This document shows positions 37,287 to 47,502 of a stretch of DNA of 60,000 nt, piece after piece (the first letter of the stretch is position 1; the number at the start of each line of letters is the position of its first letter). The translations under genes and the position numbers were made by a program. This stretch comes from Tubulanus polymorphus (Eukaryota; Nemertea; Palaeonemertea; Tubulaniformes; Tubulanidae): contig NC_134028.1 of the NCBI RefSeq assembly GCF_964204645.1, positions 22,172,153 to 22,232,152 of the forward strand. Direction: 5' to 3'. The notes below the pieces were generated by a model. It worked only from the letters and a program-made list of their open reading frames with translations. It was not told the DNA's origin and did no database searches.

Positions 37287-38472
37287 CTATTTTGATAACC
37301 TTTCTAAATCTTCGAAATCAAGGTAACCGCACAAAGCTTTCGGAAGCGGCAAAAGCAGAATTCTATCCAATTTGCGGCACATATACCTTCGGATTGCCAT
37401 TCGGCAAAGTTCGGCAAGTCTCGGCGTACCGTGAATGCGTTCCACGAACCAACGTAGCTGACTATCGTCTAGAATCTTACCGAAATCAGAAACGAGATTT
37501 ACATGTTTCAAATGACTAGCATGAAAGGTCGACGCGAGCAAAATCATCCGCACAGAATCGAATTCTCTCAGATCTAAAGCTAAATCTAAAACCGTAGCCG
37601 AATTAGAATTAACCGTTTGTAATCGAGGGTGAATCGGAAACGCGTTCGTGGTGATTTTACAGCCGCGTCGCAGTAATCGAAGCATCGAGTCCTTGCGGCT
37701 GTGGTAGACAGCGACGAGAAACGGCGTTTGATTCGACGCGTTTTTCTGCTCGATCGAAACGGCGTGGTTTCCCATCAGGATATCGATCGCTTCCAGATGG
37801 CTGTACCGAGCGGCGCAGTGCAACAGCGACTTATCCTGGCGAAACTTGTAAAACGTATTCTTGCTCATAATCAGTTCGATGACGTCGATTTGATTTTGCG
37901 CGACGGCTATTTTCAGAGGGGTATAACCCCAGTTAGTGGTCGCGTATAGATCGGCGTGTTCGCGCAGGAGGACCTTGACGCAGTTGACGTGACCGTGACG
38001 AGCGGCGAAATGCAAGGCGTTTTCGCCGCTGTGGTTCGTCACGTCGACGTCGCATCCTTTCTTGATCAGGTATTCGACGATTTCGTGAAAGTCGCCGCCT
38101 TTCACGGCCGCCATCACGGGCGTTAATCCGTGCTCAAGCGTCGGTTCCAAACTTGCGCCTAATTTCGTCAGTATCTTAACGCATTCGAACGCGCCGGAAT
38201 GAGCAGCGATCTGTAAAGCGAAAAGGTTTTCGGATATTTTGCAGCCGTGTTTTAACAGTAATTGTACGACGTCTGGTTTATTTTGTCGTATAGCCGTGAT
38301 TACCGGTAACCCGTTCGGTCGCGCACCGGCCGCCAGTAACTGTTCGGTAAACGATCTCGAGTGTTTGATGCTTGCCGCTAGTGCCTCGTCCAAGTCATCC
38401 TGCGACGGCGCCCGTTCGGTCAGGAGACTGGTGACCAGAGCCCCGTCATCCGACTCTACAGCATACAGTAGT
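37287..38472 (-). CDS. Ankyrin repeat and SOCS box protein, final exon
   Basis: One reverse-strand exon of 395 codons plus stop. It begins at an acceptor (TATATTATGTTGCAG) with one base of a split codon, then LLYAVESDDGALV. About eight to nine ankyrin repeats follow (for example ALHFAARHGHVNCVKVLLRE), then a spacer and a C-terminal SOCS box: BC-box ELCRMAIRRYM and Cul5-box LPLPKALCGYL. ASB proteins recruit substrates through the ankyrin face to Cullin-5/Elongin-B/C ubiquitin ligases; that role is inferred from the family. The first coding exon (initiator Met) was not identified. The protein is a paralogue of 40196-41420, with the same intron phase. Its 3' part was copied into 33870-34496, so its own 3' flank is the duplicated block. 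Confidence 0.9.
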
Positions 38473-39164
38473 CTGCAACATAATATAAACCGAGTTCTTG
38501 TTTAATCGAAGCAGGAATCGGTTCTAGAATGTCAAAATATATTTGGTGTAATACTTGGACGAAAACCGATGAATAATAATGATTCCGAATTCAGGAATCT
38601 GTTCTAGAATATCAAATTATTTGGTGTAATATTTGGGTTAAAACGATGAATAATAGTAACTCCGAATTCAGAAATACGAGGTGAGAACTTAAACCCTTGT
38701 TTTGGGTAACGTCAGAACCTGATGGCGTAGTAGACATTTGAGGTAAAACGGTTTTATCGAGGCACTAGCAGCCTTTGCAATAATGACAGATGGCGCTACC
38801 TTACGTAAATAACTTATTACGTTACAGACTATTTCTATTTTCATGTTATAATATCAATGGATTGGCTTTTCATGTTTTGAGGTTACCCCTCTTAACGATT
38901 CTGTTCAAAGTTCAGACACACGTATTTAGTCAGTCCATGTAATTTGGGGTTTACTCTTTTATGAGTTCGTAGAATCTGGTAGCTTCGACCGTTCAGAGCG
39001 CCTTAAACCTCCGATTTTATGGGCTGGTTTGGAACAGATGGAAATTTTTAGTTGTGGTCATTTTGGCCAGTTTCATCGTGGTATTTCATTGAGACAGGAT
39101 ATACCACAGTTTAAATCAGTACACGGAACCTATTCGTTAAGTTCCATGGATAGTAAACCAATTA

Positions 39165-39403
39165 CAGCGGAATCTCGTTATAATAAACTTTAGGGGACCG
39201 GAAAATCTGTTCGTTATAACTTCATGCAGCGGAACCTCGCTATGACGAACTCGGATTCGACGATTCATCGGATATTTACAAATATATAGAATTCCGTCCC
39301 AAGTAAGAATATTTGATTAATTTCATACTGGATATGACGAACTATCGGTTTTGAAGAACATGTTGTCTGGTCCCGTGAAATTCGCTTTATCGAGGTTCCA
39401 TTG
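39165..39403. mobile_element. pogo/Tigger-like MITE with TA target site
   Basis: Starts CAGCGGAATCTCGTTATAAT after TA (39163-39164) and ends CGCTTTATCGAGGTTCCATTG before TA (39404-39405), so the ends are inverted. An inner copy of the terminal text (CAGCGGAACCTCGCTATGAC) suggests nesting or a composite. CAGYGGAACCTCGYTATAAC-type ends and TA duplication are what I recall of pogo-like elements; the family call is inference. A related end lies near 19390-19415. Confidence 0.65.
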
Positions 39404-39939
39404 TATAATCGATAGCTCGATTCAGTATGAAATTATTAACATGGTCCTTCGGGATGAAATACTAGGATAGTCGATATAACGAGGTTTTTGTATTTCCTTC
39501 GAAACATCTCGGCCGGGGAAAGAAAACAAGAGGCTGCATGCATAACTTCGTTAAAGCAAAATCTGGTCCATGACAAAAAAAAGGAAAACGAATGAAATTC
39601 ACATTTACTCGTGACATATTTTTGTATCTTATCACAGTTTAATCAAGTTTTTTTTAAGAAGCTTAAAAACGTTTAGTATAAAATTCAACAAACGAACAAG
39701 CAATAAAAATAAAGCGAGGACTGGCAATAAATATTATGCAAACAACAGCTCTCGAGTCATGCAAATAGAGATTTAGCATATCTGTTCAAACAGGTTTTTA
39801 CCCTCTCACTTCGGGTGATATAAACAACTTAACGTTCTACAAATTCTGAGTATAAAAAACCTTTAAAAAACCCCGGGAAAAATCAATCTTTCGGATTTAC
39901 AGATTTGTTTCTCGGTTCATGTTTACAGCAGTCCGGACA

Positions 39940-40180
39940 GCTTCAACGAGTCGCTAATATGGCTTCACAAAAATGATACATTGTTTCTCCTAATCGGCCG
40001 GGTCACTTTTTAAAATGTAAATACAATTTGTAATCAGTTCATTTCTATAGCTGTCGGGTGTGTTATGGTAAAATTGATCGCGATCTTTTTAAAAAGAAGG
40101 TAATGTACAGGATGATAGGCGGTCGGGCGGGTTCATTTTAAGCTGAAGAGAAATGAGAAACAAGGTATCAATTTTTTTCG
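39940..40180. repeat. Dispersed repeat, copy 1
   Basis: Text such as GGCCGGGTCACTTTTTAAAA, CAGTTCATTTCTATAGCTGT and GAGAAACAAGGTATCAATTT matches about 59480-59680 (GCCGAGTCACTTTTGTAAAC, CAGTTCATTGCTATAATTGC, GAGAAACAAGGTATCAATAT) in the same order and orientation. No coding content. Confidence 0.7.
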
Positions 40181-40195
40181 CCGATTGCGTGAAAT

Positions 40196-41420
40196 TTAAC
40201 AATCGACACTAATATCGTCAATATCGTCCAGTTTGATGTAGCTCAGTAATCGTTTCGGTAAAGGCAACGCGTCTATTTTCGTCTGTGCGCGGCGGCCTAA
40301 ACTACGCCGGATGGCGCCGCGACAAATCTCCGACAAACTCTTCGCCGAACAAAACCGGTCGACGAAAAAGTCGAGAAGTTCTCGTCGATCGGCCAAGCGA
40401 TCGGGAATCTCGTGCATGACGGCCGGGTGGTGCAGTTTGGGCATGTTACCGGACAGCAGGAGCACCTTAGCGACGGCGTAATGGCCGCGATCGAGCGCTA
40501 TATCCAACGGCGTACACTTACACCATTTACCCTTGATGGCGCTTTGTCCCGTAATATTCACGTTGCAGCTTCCCTTCGCTAACAGTTTCACGGCGTCTAA
40601 GTGATCGTGATAGACGGCCTCGATGAGCGGGGTATTGCCGGTCGAGTCGACGACGTCTATGAACGCGCCGCTATCGATCAGCGCGTCGAGGATCTCGGTC
40701 AGACCGCTACGTACGGCGTAATGAAGCGCCGTGCGCCAACCCTGACAACTCTTCTTCACGTTAACGCCCGGTCGCGCCAGTAGGTATTTCGTCATTTTCT
40801 CGCGCGCCTCGCACACGGCCAGCATCAACGGCGTGTAGCCCCAGTTGTTCTGCGCGTTGATTTTCGCGCCCGCGTCCAGCAAAGCGGCCGCGCATTTCAG
40901 GTGACCTTTACGAGCGGCGTAGTGTAACGGGCTGTCGTTGTCGTAGTTGACGACGTTCACGTCGCATTTCTTGCCGATGAGAAATTCGACGACCTCGTCG
41001 TAGCCGGCCAGAGTGGCCAACATCAGCGGCACGTCGCCGTACTTCTCGCGCACGTTCATCAGGCCGCCGCGTTCGAGCAGCAGTTTCACTAGGTAAAGAT
41101 TGCCGGTCCACGCGGCCAGATGCATCGCGTTTCGGCTGTGGTCGCTGCGATGGTTGACGTTGCAGCCGTAATGTAACAACAGACGAACGACGCTGACTTT
41201 ACTGTTGGCAGTGGCTAACATTAGCGGCGATTCGCCGTCGCAGTCGGCGGCGTCAGGGTTGGCGCCGTTTTCTAGTAAAACGTGCACGCTCTTCGTGTTG
41301 CCGTTGACGGCTGCACGCACGAGGGCATTGTCCAGTTCCTCTTCGGTAACGGGTCCCAGTTCACCGCGTAGGGCCATATACAGTAGATCTACATCGTTCT
41401 TATTCGCCGCTTCGATGAGC
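40196..41420 (-). CDS. Ankyrin repeat and SOCS box protein, large final exon
   Basis: One reverse-strand exon coding about 407 aa. It opens after an acceptor (CAATTGTTTTCTAG) with one base of a split codon, then LIEAANKNDVDLLYMALRG. There is no in-frame ATG at the start (a TTG precedes), so an upstream exon must give the initiator Met; I could not find it. About nine ankyrin repeats follow, for example SPLHYAARKGHLKCAAALLD and TPLMLAVCEAREKMTKYLLA. A SOCS box closes the protein (BC-box LSEICRGAIRRSLG, Cul5-box LPLPKRLLSYIKL). Expected role: substrate receptor of a Cullin-5/Elongin E3 ligase. Composition is GC-richer than the surroundings, as expected for a long coding exon. Paralogue of 37287-38472. 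Confidence 0.92.
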
Positions 41421-42408
41421 CTAGAAAACAATTGATCGCCCTATAATCAGTATTTCATGATTCAAGTAGCGTAGGATGTTCAAGTAGGCAAACACGGAAT
41501 TTAATTTTAGTGCCGCGTGAAGGTGCGATATTGACGCGCACATTTAGAAGTTGAACATATTGTTGATTTGTTGATAGAAGTGAGTCAATCACTGCAGCCT
41601 TATATAAGACCCATGACCAGTATTCCTGAAGATGACTATCACTCGGGTAAGTTATAGTCGAAATGTCAAATCAATAGATTATTAGCTAAAAGGAAATTTT
41701 TTCAGACTTCTTATCAGTGTGGGATTCTCTACACTTCAATGCACTTCGACATTCATTTGCATACACTGAATTCGGAGCCACGTAAATCCTCAAATCCCCC
41801 ACTATAGGCCTTTCAGCGCACTAATGCAATATCATTCATTAAAGTATGCGAAATGTTTAATTTAGTATCAGCGAGATTAATTCAGTAAGAAATAATCAAC
41901 AAAAGAATATATGAGGATTACAAATTATAATCAACAGTTAAGAAGGGCTGAAGGAATAAGGAATCATCAGTTTGCGCATGCAAATCAAAACTACGAAAAA
42001 GGCGAAAATACATCACACTGACAGGAACCCAACTGACAGGGGTTCATCACACTGACAGCGGTTCAACACAATGACAAGGGTTCAGCACACTGACAGGGCG
42101 GACTCGTCACACACAGAACTTGGATATTCTAGCAATAAGCTAAAGCATTCCAAACTAACTAAACTGCAGTCCGGCAACTGACTAAACCGTAGTCCAGCTA
42201 CTCACTAAGCCACAGTCCGGTTACGGACTAAACTAGTCAGTAACCTGTCTGTGGTTTAGTTTCACAATCGGATATTTTCACAAACCACAAGGTATGCGAC
42301 CATCCGATTATATAAAGCTTATCAACGATTAGGTAACTAACTAGGACTAAACCACAGTTCTGGTTGACTAAACCAGTCAAGTTACTGACTATCGCAGTCC
42401 AGTTACCA

Positions 42409-42730
42409 ACTAATGTCTATTTATTAATTGATGAGACCTGTTTTTCTTGGATATTTTGCTTACTTTTTGGGGTACATACCTCATTTATGTCTTAACAGAA
42501 TGCCAAAAATCGCGGACAACAACTGAATATCCGATATATTTCCAGTTCTGTACCAATTAGATGGATTGGCAAAAAGACTCCTTAAGTCCAATTGAATGAG
42601 AGAGAAAATCCTCCATTTTGTCAAATTTCTTGAATTTTTACATTGTCACCATAAATGAGGTATGTACCCCAAAAAGTAAGCAAAATATCCCAGAAAAACA
42701 GGTCTCATCAATTAATAAATAGACATTAGT
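42409..42730. mobile_element. MITE with ~75-bp inverted ends (322 bp)
   Basis: Left end ACTAATGTCTATTTATTAAT followed by TGATGAGACCTGTTTTTCTT and GGGGTACATACCTCATTTAT. The right end is the near-perfect complement (ATAAATGAGGTATGTACCCC … ATTAATAAATAGACATTAGT). No open frame. Target duplication not clear, apart from a possible TA. Confidence 0.8.
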
Positions 42731-43393
42731 CCACACTGTCACTGACTGGATTTCTACACAAGATTCTTGAATTAACAAATGGATGTTGAATTGTGATCAC
42801 ATAGTATCCAGGCAGGCTGCACCAGCTCGTGACGAGCCCCGTCTTAATACCAGCCGTTGTTACGGGTTCCCTAACAACAGTTGTTTGTGGAACGACGGCT
42901 AGCTACTAGACTCAACTGACTTTGACTAGGCCTGCCCTAGCTGACAACACCAAGACGGAGCAGGGGCACAGGGCTGCGATGATTACACTAGTCAGTTGGT
43001 GTGTTGAATCCCTGTCAGAGAGATGGGTCCCCAGTAGACAGATGATAGAGAAGGAGTAAGACCAATCATGCACAACCAACAAACCTGCTTGACATGTTTC
43101 TGTATGTATTATAATAATGAATCCTCGTATATAAACGCGAAGCTGCTGTTGATGTTCCCGCTTTTACTGATGATTATTTTGTCGAACGACGTAGAAAACC
43201 TGGCCACAAATCATCTTTTCATCGTCATTCGTAATAAACAACAAATTCGATTGAATTTGTATACAGCAAATTCGCAGCATGTTCCGCAAAAAACTTCCGA
43301 TCCCGAACAATTCAATCAAATTAAATTTGGTTTTCAAATTCAATCCAATTAATAATATTTTCATAAATAAACACAAATTCAATCAAAATTAGA

Positions 43394-43399
43394 TTTATT
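43394..43399 (-). terminator. Polyadenylation signal of gene A
   Basis: AATAAA on the reverse strand, about 45 bp beyond the gene A stop codon. Confidence 0.5.
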
Positions 43400-43441
43400 G
43401 ACACAGCTAAAGATGATTGTGAAATTTGTCACACGTTCAAA

Positions 43442-45159
43442 TTATCGCCCTCTCATTGACATAATAATTTTCGACATGCCAAGCAGTTGTTTAAGTTGGT
43501 CGTCGTTAAGCCTATCAGCTGGTAAAAGTCTCAGAAGCAGTTTCGTCAACAAGTTGAACTGAAAAAGGAGAAAACGCCGTGTGGAAAAAATCACAAGTTA
43601 TGTCTTTCGGCTTGTTCTCATATTAAGTATCTCAGTATTTCGCAACAAAATAAAAACCCACAGTAAGATGATTAGCGGGAAATTATTTTCTTCGAAACCG
43701 CCATAAACGTTTTAATCACAATCACCAGTCGTTTCCTTATTAATTTCCCTTTCAGTTTTTCTAAGAGGCAACGTCGTGTTTTGAAAATTTGACGTTTTTG
43801 TTTGTTTAAATCTAAAGAAATTTCGAGGATGAACCGATTAGATTCTACTTACGTCGAGATCTTCGTATTTGGTCGGTGGTTTCGGGCAAACACCCGGCTG
43901 TGGATAATTGCCGCTTCTGTCTTCCTTGAATTTGAGCCGATATGATCCTTAAAAATAATGGAAATATTTATAGATTGATGTTCAATGTGGATGCGACACT
44001 ATTGCGCGAATGAATAGGTTATGAAAACCGCGGCCTCGCATTATTGACCACAGTTTTTCGTTTGTTATAACTGAAGCTCCTTCACGCTACTAACCGGGAG
44101 TCCCAATAGATAATTCTGATAGAAGACATGTTTTTGCGTCGTAGGAAGCGTATCCTTTTTCTTCTGGGAAAACGAATACGACAGAATCTCCCACTGTTTT
44201 CTTCGTAGCATAATCACCTGCAATCATAGAAATTAAACATTTACAGAATATCTAAGATTTTCTATCTCCACATAGTGATAAGGACCCATCCTCGCTCCAA
44301 CTGGTGAAATCAGTTAGTCCTCTGTGGTACCCGGGAAAAGCGATAATGGTTGTTGATTAGGGTCATTGCGAATTGTACGTACTTTTGTAGCCGATTTTTA
44401 AGAAAATGAATTTTACATTCATAGAGAATACAGTGAATACTCACGTATGGCGCACCAAAATCTTGAAACTTCACCAGGGTTACCCGTATTCTGTTTGAAC
44501 AAATCTTTTAATATTTCTGACTGCCGGCTATCAACCTCAGCATTCAAACAGTCTTCTCCGCCTTCCGGGACGATTTGTAAATGCTGCAAATACAGCACAG
44601 GTATTTATGAGTTTTAACATTGGTTTCCAGTTGAAATTACAATTGAAGTTATCTGGTGGATTAGTTTTGCTGCATTCTTACTAATGTATTTAGATCTGCA
44701 GTTATATCAAATACGAACTTGTCCTTCTTGCCCGTTACGAAGTCGGCATTCCATATTTTGAAAAATACGTATTTATTCGGCACATCGATATCATAGCTGC
44801 AATAATAGAACTACGTCATGGCATCTCATGCAGTAACTAGAACCCGATTGGGTGCCGACTCACAAGCCACGATGTATGCGCTGAAACTTGCACTAGTTTC
44901 GCTCCCGGCAGGTGTGGCGGGTTTGTCAGGGACACCGAATCAAGAAATTCAAACGTTCAGACTGATTTGATTTAACTTACAACCCGGCGTATCTGGTGTT
45001 GGTAAAGTTCAACGGTTCATCTAAATACGACGAAGTCTCGATTTTGAAGTCGAAACGTCCTGTATATTTCCATGCCAGGCAGCCACAATCGCTCTCACTT
45101 TCGGCTGGTGCCGAGAACACCGAACCGACAAGAACAGCGAAAAATAGAAATACCTGCAT
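43442..45159 (-). CDS. Gene A: secreted ependymin-related-like protein
   Basis: Six exons, reverse strand: 44981-45159, 44682-44796, 44445-44583, 44095-44217, 43853-43947, 43442-43558, all with GT-AG boundaries, joined to 255 aa. A signal peptide (MQVFLFFAVLVGSVFSAPA) comes first. Conserved landmarks: CGCLAWKYTGRF, YDIDVPNKYVFFK, FVFDITADL, VPEGGEDCLNA, WCAI, SYDAKTCLLSEL, GVCPKPP, then a Leu-rich C-terminal helix (LLTKLLLRLLPADRLNDDQL). The order Cys / YD-x-N-x-V / hydrophobic strand / Cys / YDxxTC / P..C resembles ependymin-related secreted glycoproteins, but I assign that family only tentatively. Close paralogue of gene B, more distant from gene C, with the same intron phases. A secreted, structural or ligand-binding role is inference. 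Confidence 0.78.
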
Positions 45160-45222
45160 CGTATTAAAATCTTATAATAAAAATACAGAAAATTATATTT
45201 GCTGGACTACAAAGCGACTGTT

Positions 45223-45233
45223 CTTTTTATATA
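45223..45233 (-). promoter_or_regulatory. TATA box of gene A
   Basis: TATATAAAAAG on the reverse strand about 65-75 bp upstream of the gene A ATG; gene B has a TATA box in the equivalent place and shares the sequence between box and ATG. Confidence 0.55.
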
Positions 45234-45420
45234 CAGAACTCGGTTATCAATCACATCATACCGGATGAACAGATAAAACTTAATGCCTCGTCGCAGTTGT
45301 GTCAATTCACATAAAACGCGTGAGATATCTGTTTTTTTCATCACCAAGGTTGAAAATATCGTCCGATATGTTGGTTATGAATATATAAGTACATCTAAGT
45401 CATTGCCCGATTCGATTTGA

Positions 45421-45426
45421 TTTATT
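45421..45426 (-). terminator. Polyadenylation signal of gene B
   Basis: AATAAA on the reverse strand about 110 bp after the gene B stop codon and before the gene A promoter. Confidence 0.45.
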
Positions 45427-45536
45427 TGATGGTTATCAAAGCACAAAATATATGAATTAGATTTTAACGTCACAGATAAAGATGATAGACATTTTCAGAC
45501 GTTCTTATTGTCGATATCTCGTGGATTCGAGCCTTT

Positions 45537-47431
45537 TTATTTCGATGACATAATAATTTTCGACATGCCAAGCAGTTGTTTGAGTAGGACGTCGTTAACC
45601 CTGTCAGCTGGTAAAAGCCTCAGAAGCAGTTTAATCAACAAGTTGGCCTGAAAAAGGATGAAAACGGCTATGGAAAAAACCACAATAGATATCAAAAGAG
45701 AAATGACGTTTCAAAAGAGTAAACAAATCATTTCTTTCGGCTCAGTTCTGATATCAATCTCAGTTTTCGCGAAAGAAAAAAAAATAGTTGATGATAATTA
45801 GGGAATTTATTTCAAAACTTCGAAGCTGTCAGAAATAAACGTTTTAATCATCCACCGTACGTTTTCCCTTTGGCGTTTTTGTTTTAATTGAAAGAAATTT
45901 CGAGGATCGAGTGATTAGATTCTACTTACGTCGAGATCTTCGTATTGGGTAGGTGGTTTTGCGCAAACACGCGGTCGTGGGTAATTGGCGCTTCTGTCTT
46001 CTTTGAATTTAAGCCGATATGATCCTTGAAATTAATGGAATAAAGAGGTTATCAAAGCTGCGGCCTCGCATATATTGACCAGTTATTGCCTACGCGACTC
46101 ACCGGAAGCCCCAACAGATATTTCTGATAGTAGACATGATTTTGCGTCGTAGGAAATGGATCCTTTTTCTTCAGGGAGAACGTATACGACGGAATCTCCC
46201 ACTGTTTTCTTCGTAGCATAATCACCTGCAATCATCGAAACATTAAACATTTACAGTATATCTAAGATGTTCTATCTCCAGTTCATATAGTGATAAGGAC
46301 CCATCCTCGCTCCAACTGGTTGAATCAGTTGCCCTCTGTGGGACCAGGGTCGAAGGCGGTAATGGTTGTTGATTGGGGTCATTGCGCATTGTACGTACTT
46401 TCGTAGCCGATCTTTAAGAAAATGAATTCTTCGTACTCAAAAATGATTGTTTTGTTTTTAAAAAAATAGTAAATACTCACGTATGGCGCACCAAAATTTT
46501 GAAACTTCACCAGGATTACTCTCGGCGGTCTGCTTGTAGAGATCTTCCAATATTTCTAACTGGCGGCTATTAATACCAGCATTCAAACAGTCTTCTCCGC
46601 CTTCCGGGACGATTTGTAAATTCTGCAAATACAGCACAGGTATACATCCGTTTTAAAATTGGTGTCCAGTTGAATTACAATTGAATTTATTTGGTGGATT
46701 GTTTTTAGTGTTGCATTCTTACAAATGTTTTTAGATCTGCAATTATATCAAATACAAACTTGTCCTTCTTGCCCGTTGAGAAGTCGGCATTCCATATTTT
46801 GAAAAATATGTATTTATTCGACACATCGATATCATAGCTGCAATAATAGAACAACGACATGTCATCTCATGCAGGGACTTCGAACCCGGTGGGGTGCCGT
46901 CTCCAGCACAAGTCGCGATGTATGCGCTAAAACTTGCACTAGTTTAGCTCCCAGCAGGTGTGTTGAGTTTGTAAGGGACACTAAATCAAACGAATTCGAC
47001 CAATCAAATAAACAACAGGGTCAATCCCTTTTTTAAGATAAAAAATTTGCATTAGATAAGGGTGCGTTTTCCAACCAACTTTTGCAAATACAGTGTGTAA
47101 GAATACTTGAATTCGATAAAAAGAAAGGAATCCCTATAATACTGCTTTTAACCAATATCCATCAGAATATGTATGATAGAATTAAAATCGGCTATCACTG
47201 GAATAAGCTAGCATCCCTTTGATAAAAAAATTCAGACTGATTTGATTAAACTTACAACCCGGTGTATCTGGTATCGGTAAAGTTCAATGGCTCATCTATA
47301 TACGTCAGAGTCTCGATTTTGAAGTCGAAACGTCCTGTATATTTCCATGCCAGGCAGCCACAACCGCTATCACTTTCGGCTGGTGCCGAGAACACCGAAC
47401 CGACAAGAACAGCGAAAACAAATATTTGCAT
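45537..47431 (-). CDS. Gene B: secreted ependymin-related-like protein
   Basis: Six exons, reverse strand: 47256-47431, 46723-46837, 46481-46622, 46103-46225, 45930-46024, 45537-45647; 253 aa. Signal peptide MQIFVFAVLVGSVFSAPA, then the gene A plan almost residue for residue: CGCLAWKYTGRFDFKIET, YDIDVSNKYIFFKIWNADF, VPEGGEDCLNAG, KFWCAI, SYDAKSCLLSEI, RVCAKPPTQYEDLD, LLIKLLLRLLPADRVND. The C-terminus is shorter (ends MSSK). Exon 3 is one codon longer than in A. Intron and promoter sequences are also alike between A and B, so the duplication is fairly recent. Intron 1 (418 bp against 184 bp in A) carries part of the dispersed repeat seen at 12964. Family call tentative, as for A. Confidence 0.78.
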
Positions 47432-47493
47432 TGTATTAGAAGCTTGTGATAAAAATACAGAAAATGATATTTGCTGGACTACAAAGCGGCCCT

Positions 47494-47502
47494 TTTTTTA
47501 TA
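47494..47502 (-). promoter_or_regulatory. TATA box of gene B
   Basis: TATAAAAAA on the reverse strand about 65-75 bp upstream of the gene B ATG, in the same context as in gene A (GCTTTGTAGTCCAGCAAATA between box and ATG). Confidence 0.55.

Larger units (their letters stand above)
34499..37915. repeat. Tandem segmental duplication, copy 2
   Basis: Second copy of 31081-34498. Its right end continues without a break into the intact ASB gene, so this copy has the ancestral right flank, while copy 1 has the ancestral left flank (…AACAGGAG before 31081). The tRNA-related repeat (36348-36594) and foldback element (37071-37204) are repeated with it. Confidence 0.95.
38473..40195. other. Spacer between two ASB exons
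   Basis: Holds a two-copy direct repeat (about 38521-38595 and 38601-38672, TTCTAGAAT then TTTGGTGTAATA and GATGAATAATA), a TA-flanked MITE (39165-39403) and a dispersed repeat (39940-40180) also found near 59480-59680. The missing first exon of the ASB gene at 37287 may lie here but was not recognised. Confidence 0.5.
41421..43441. other. Spacer with repeats and a MITE
   Basis: Includes repeated GACTAAACCACAGTCC / AGTCAGTAACCTGTCTGTGG text (about 42160-42420) that recurs inverted near 56620-56670, a MITE at 42409-42730, and a GTCGTTGTTACGGGTTCC-like repeat (about 42845-42910) also present at 56255-56375. Missing first exons of the ASB gene may lie here unrecognised. Confidence 0.5.
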
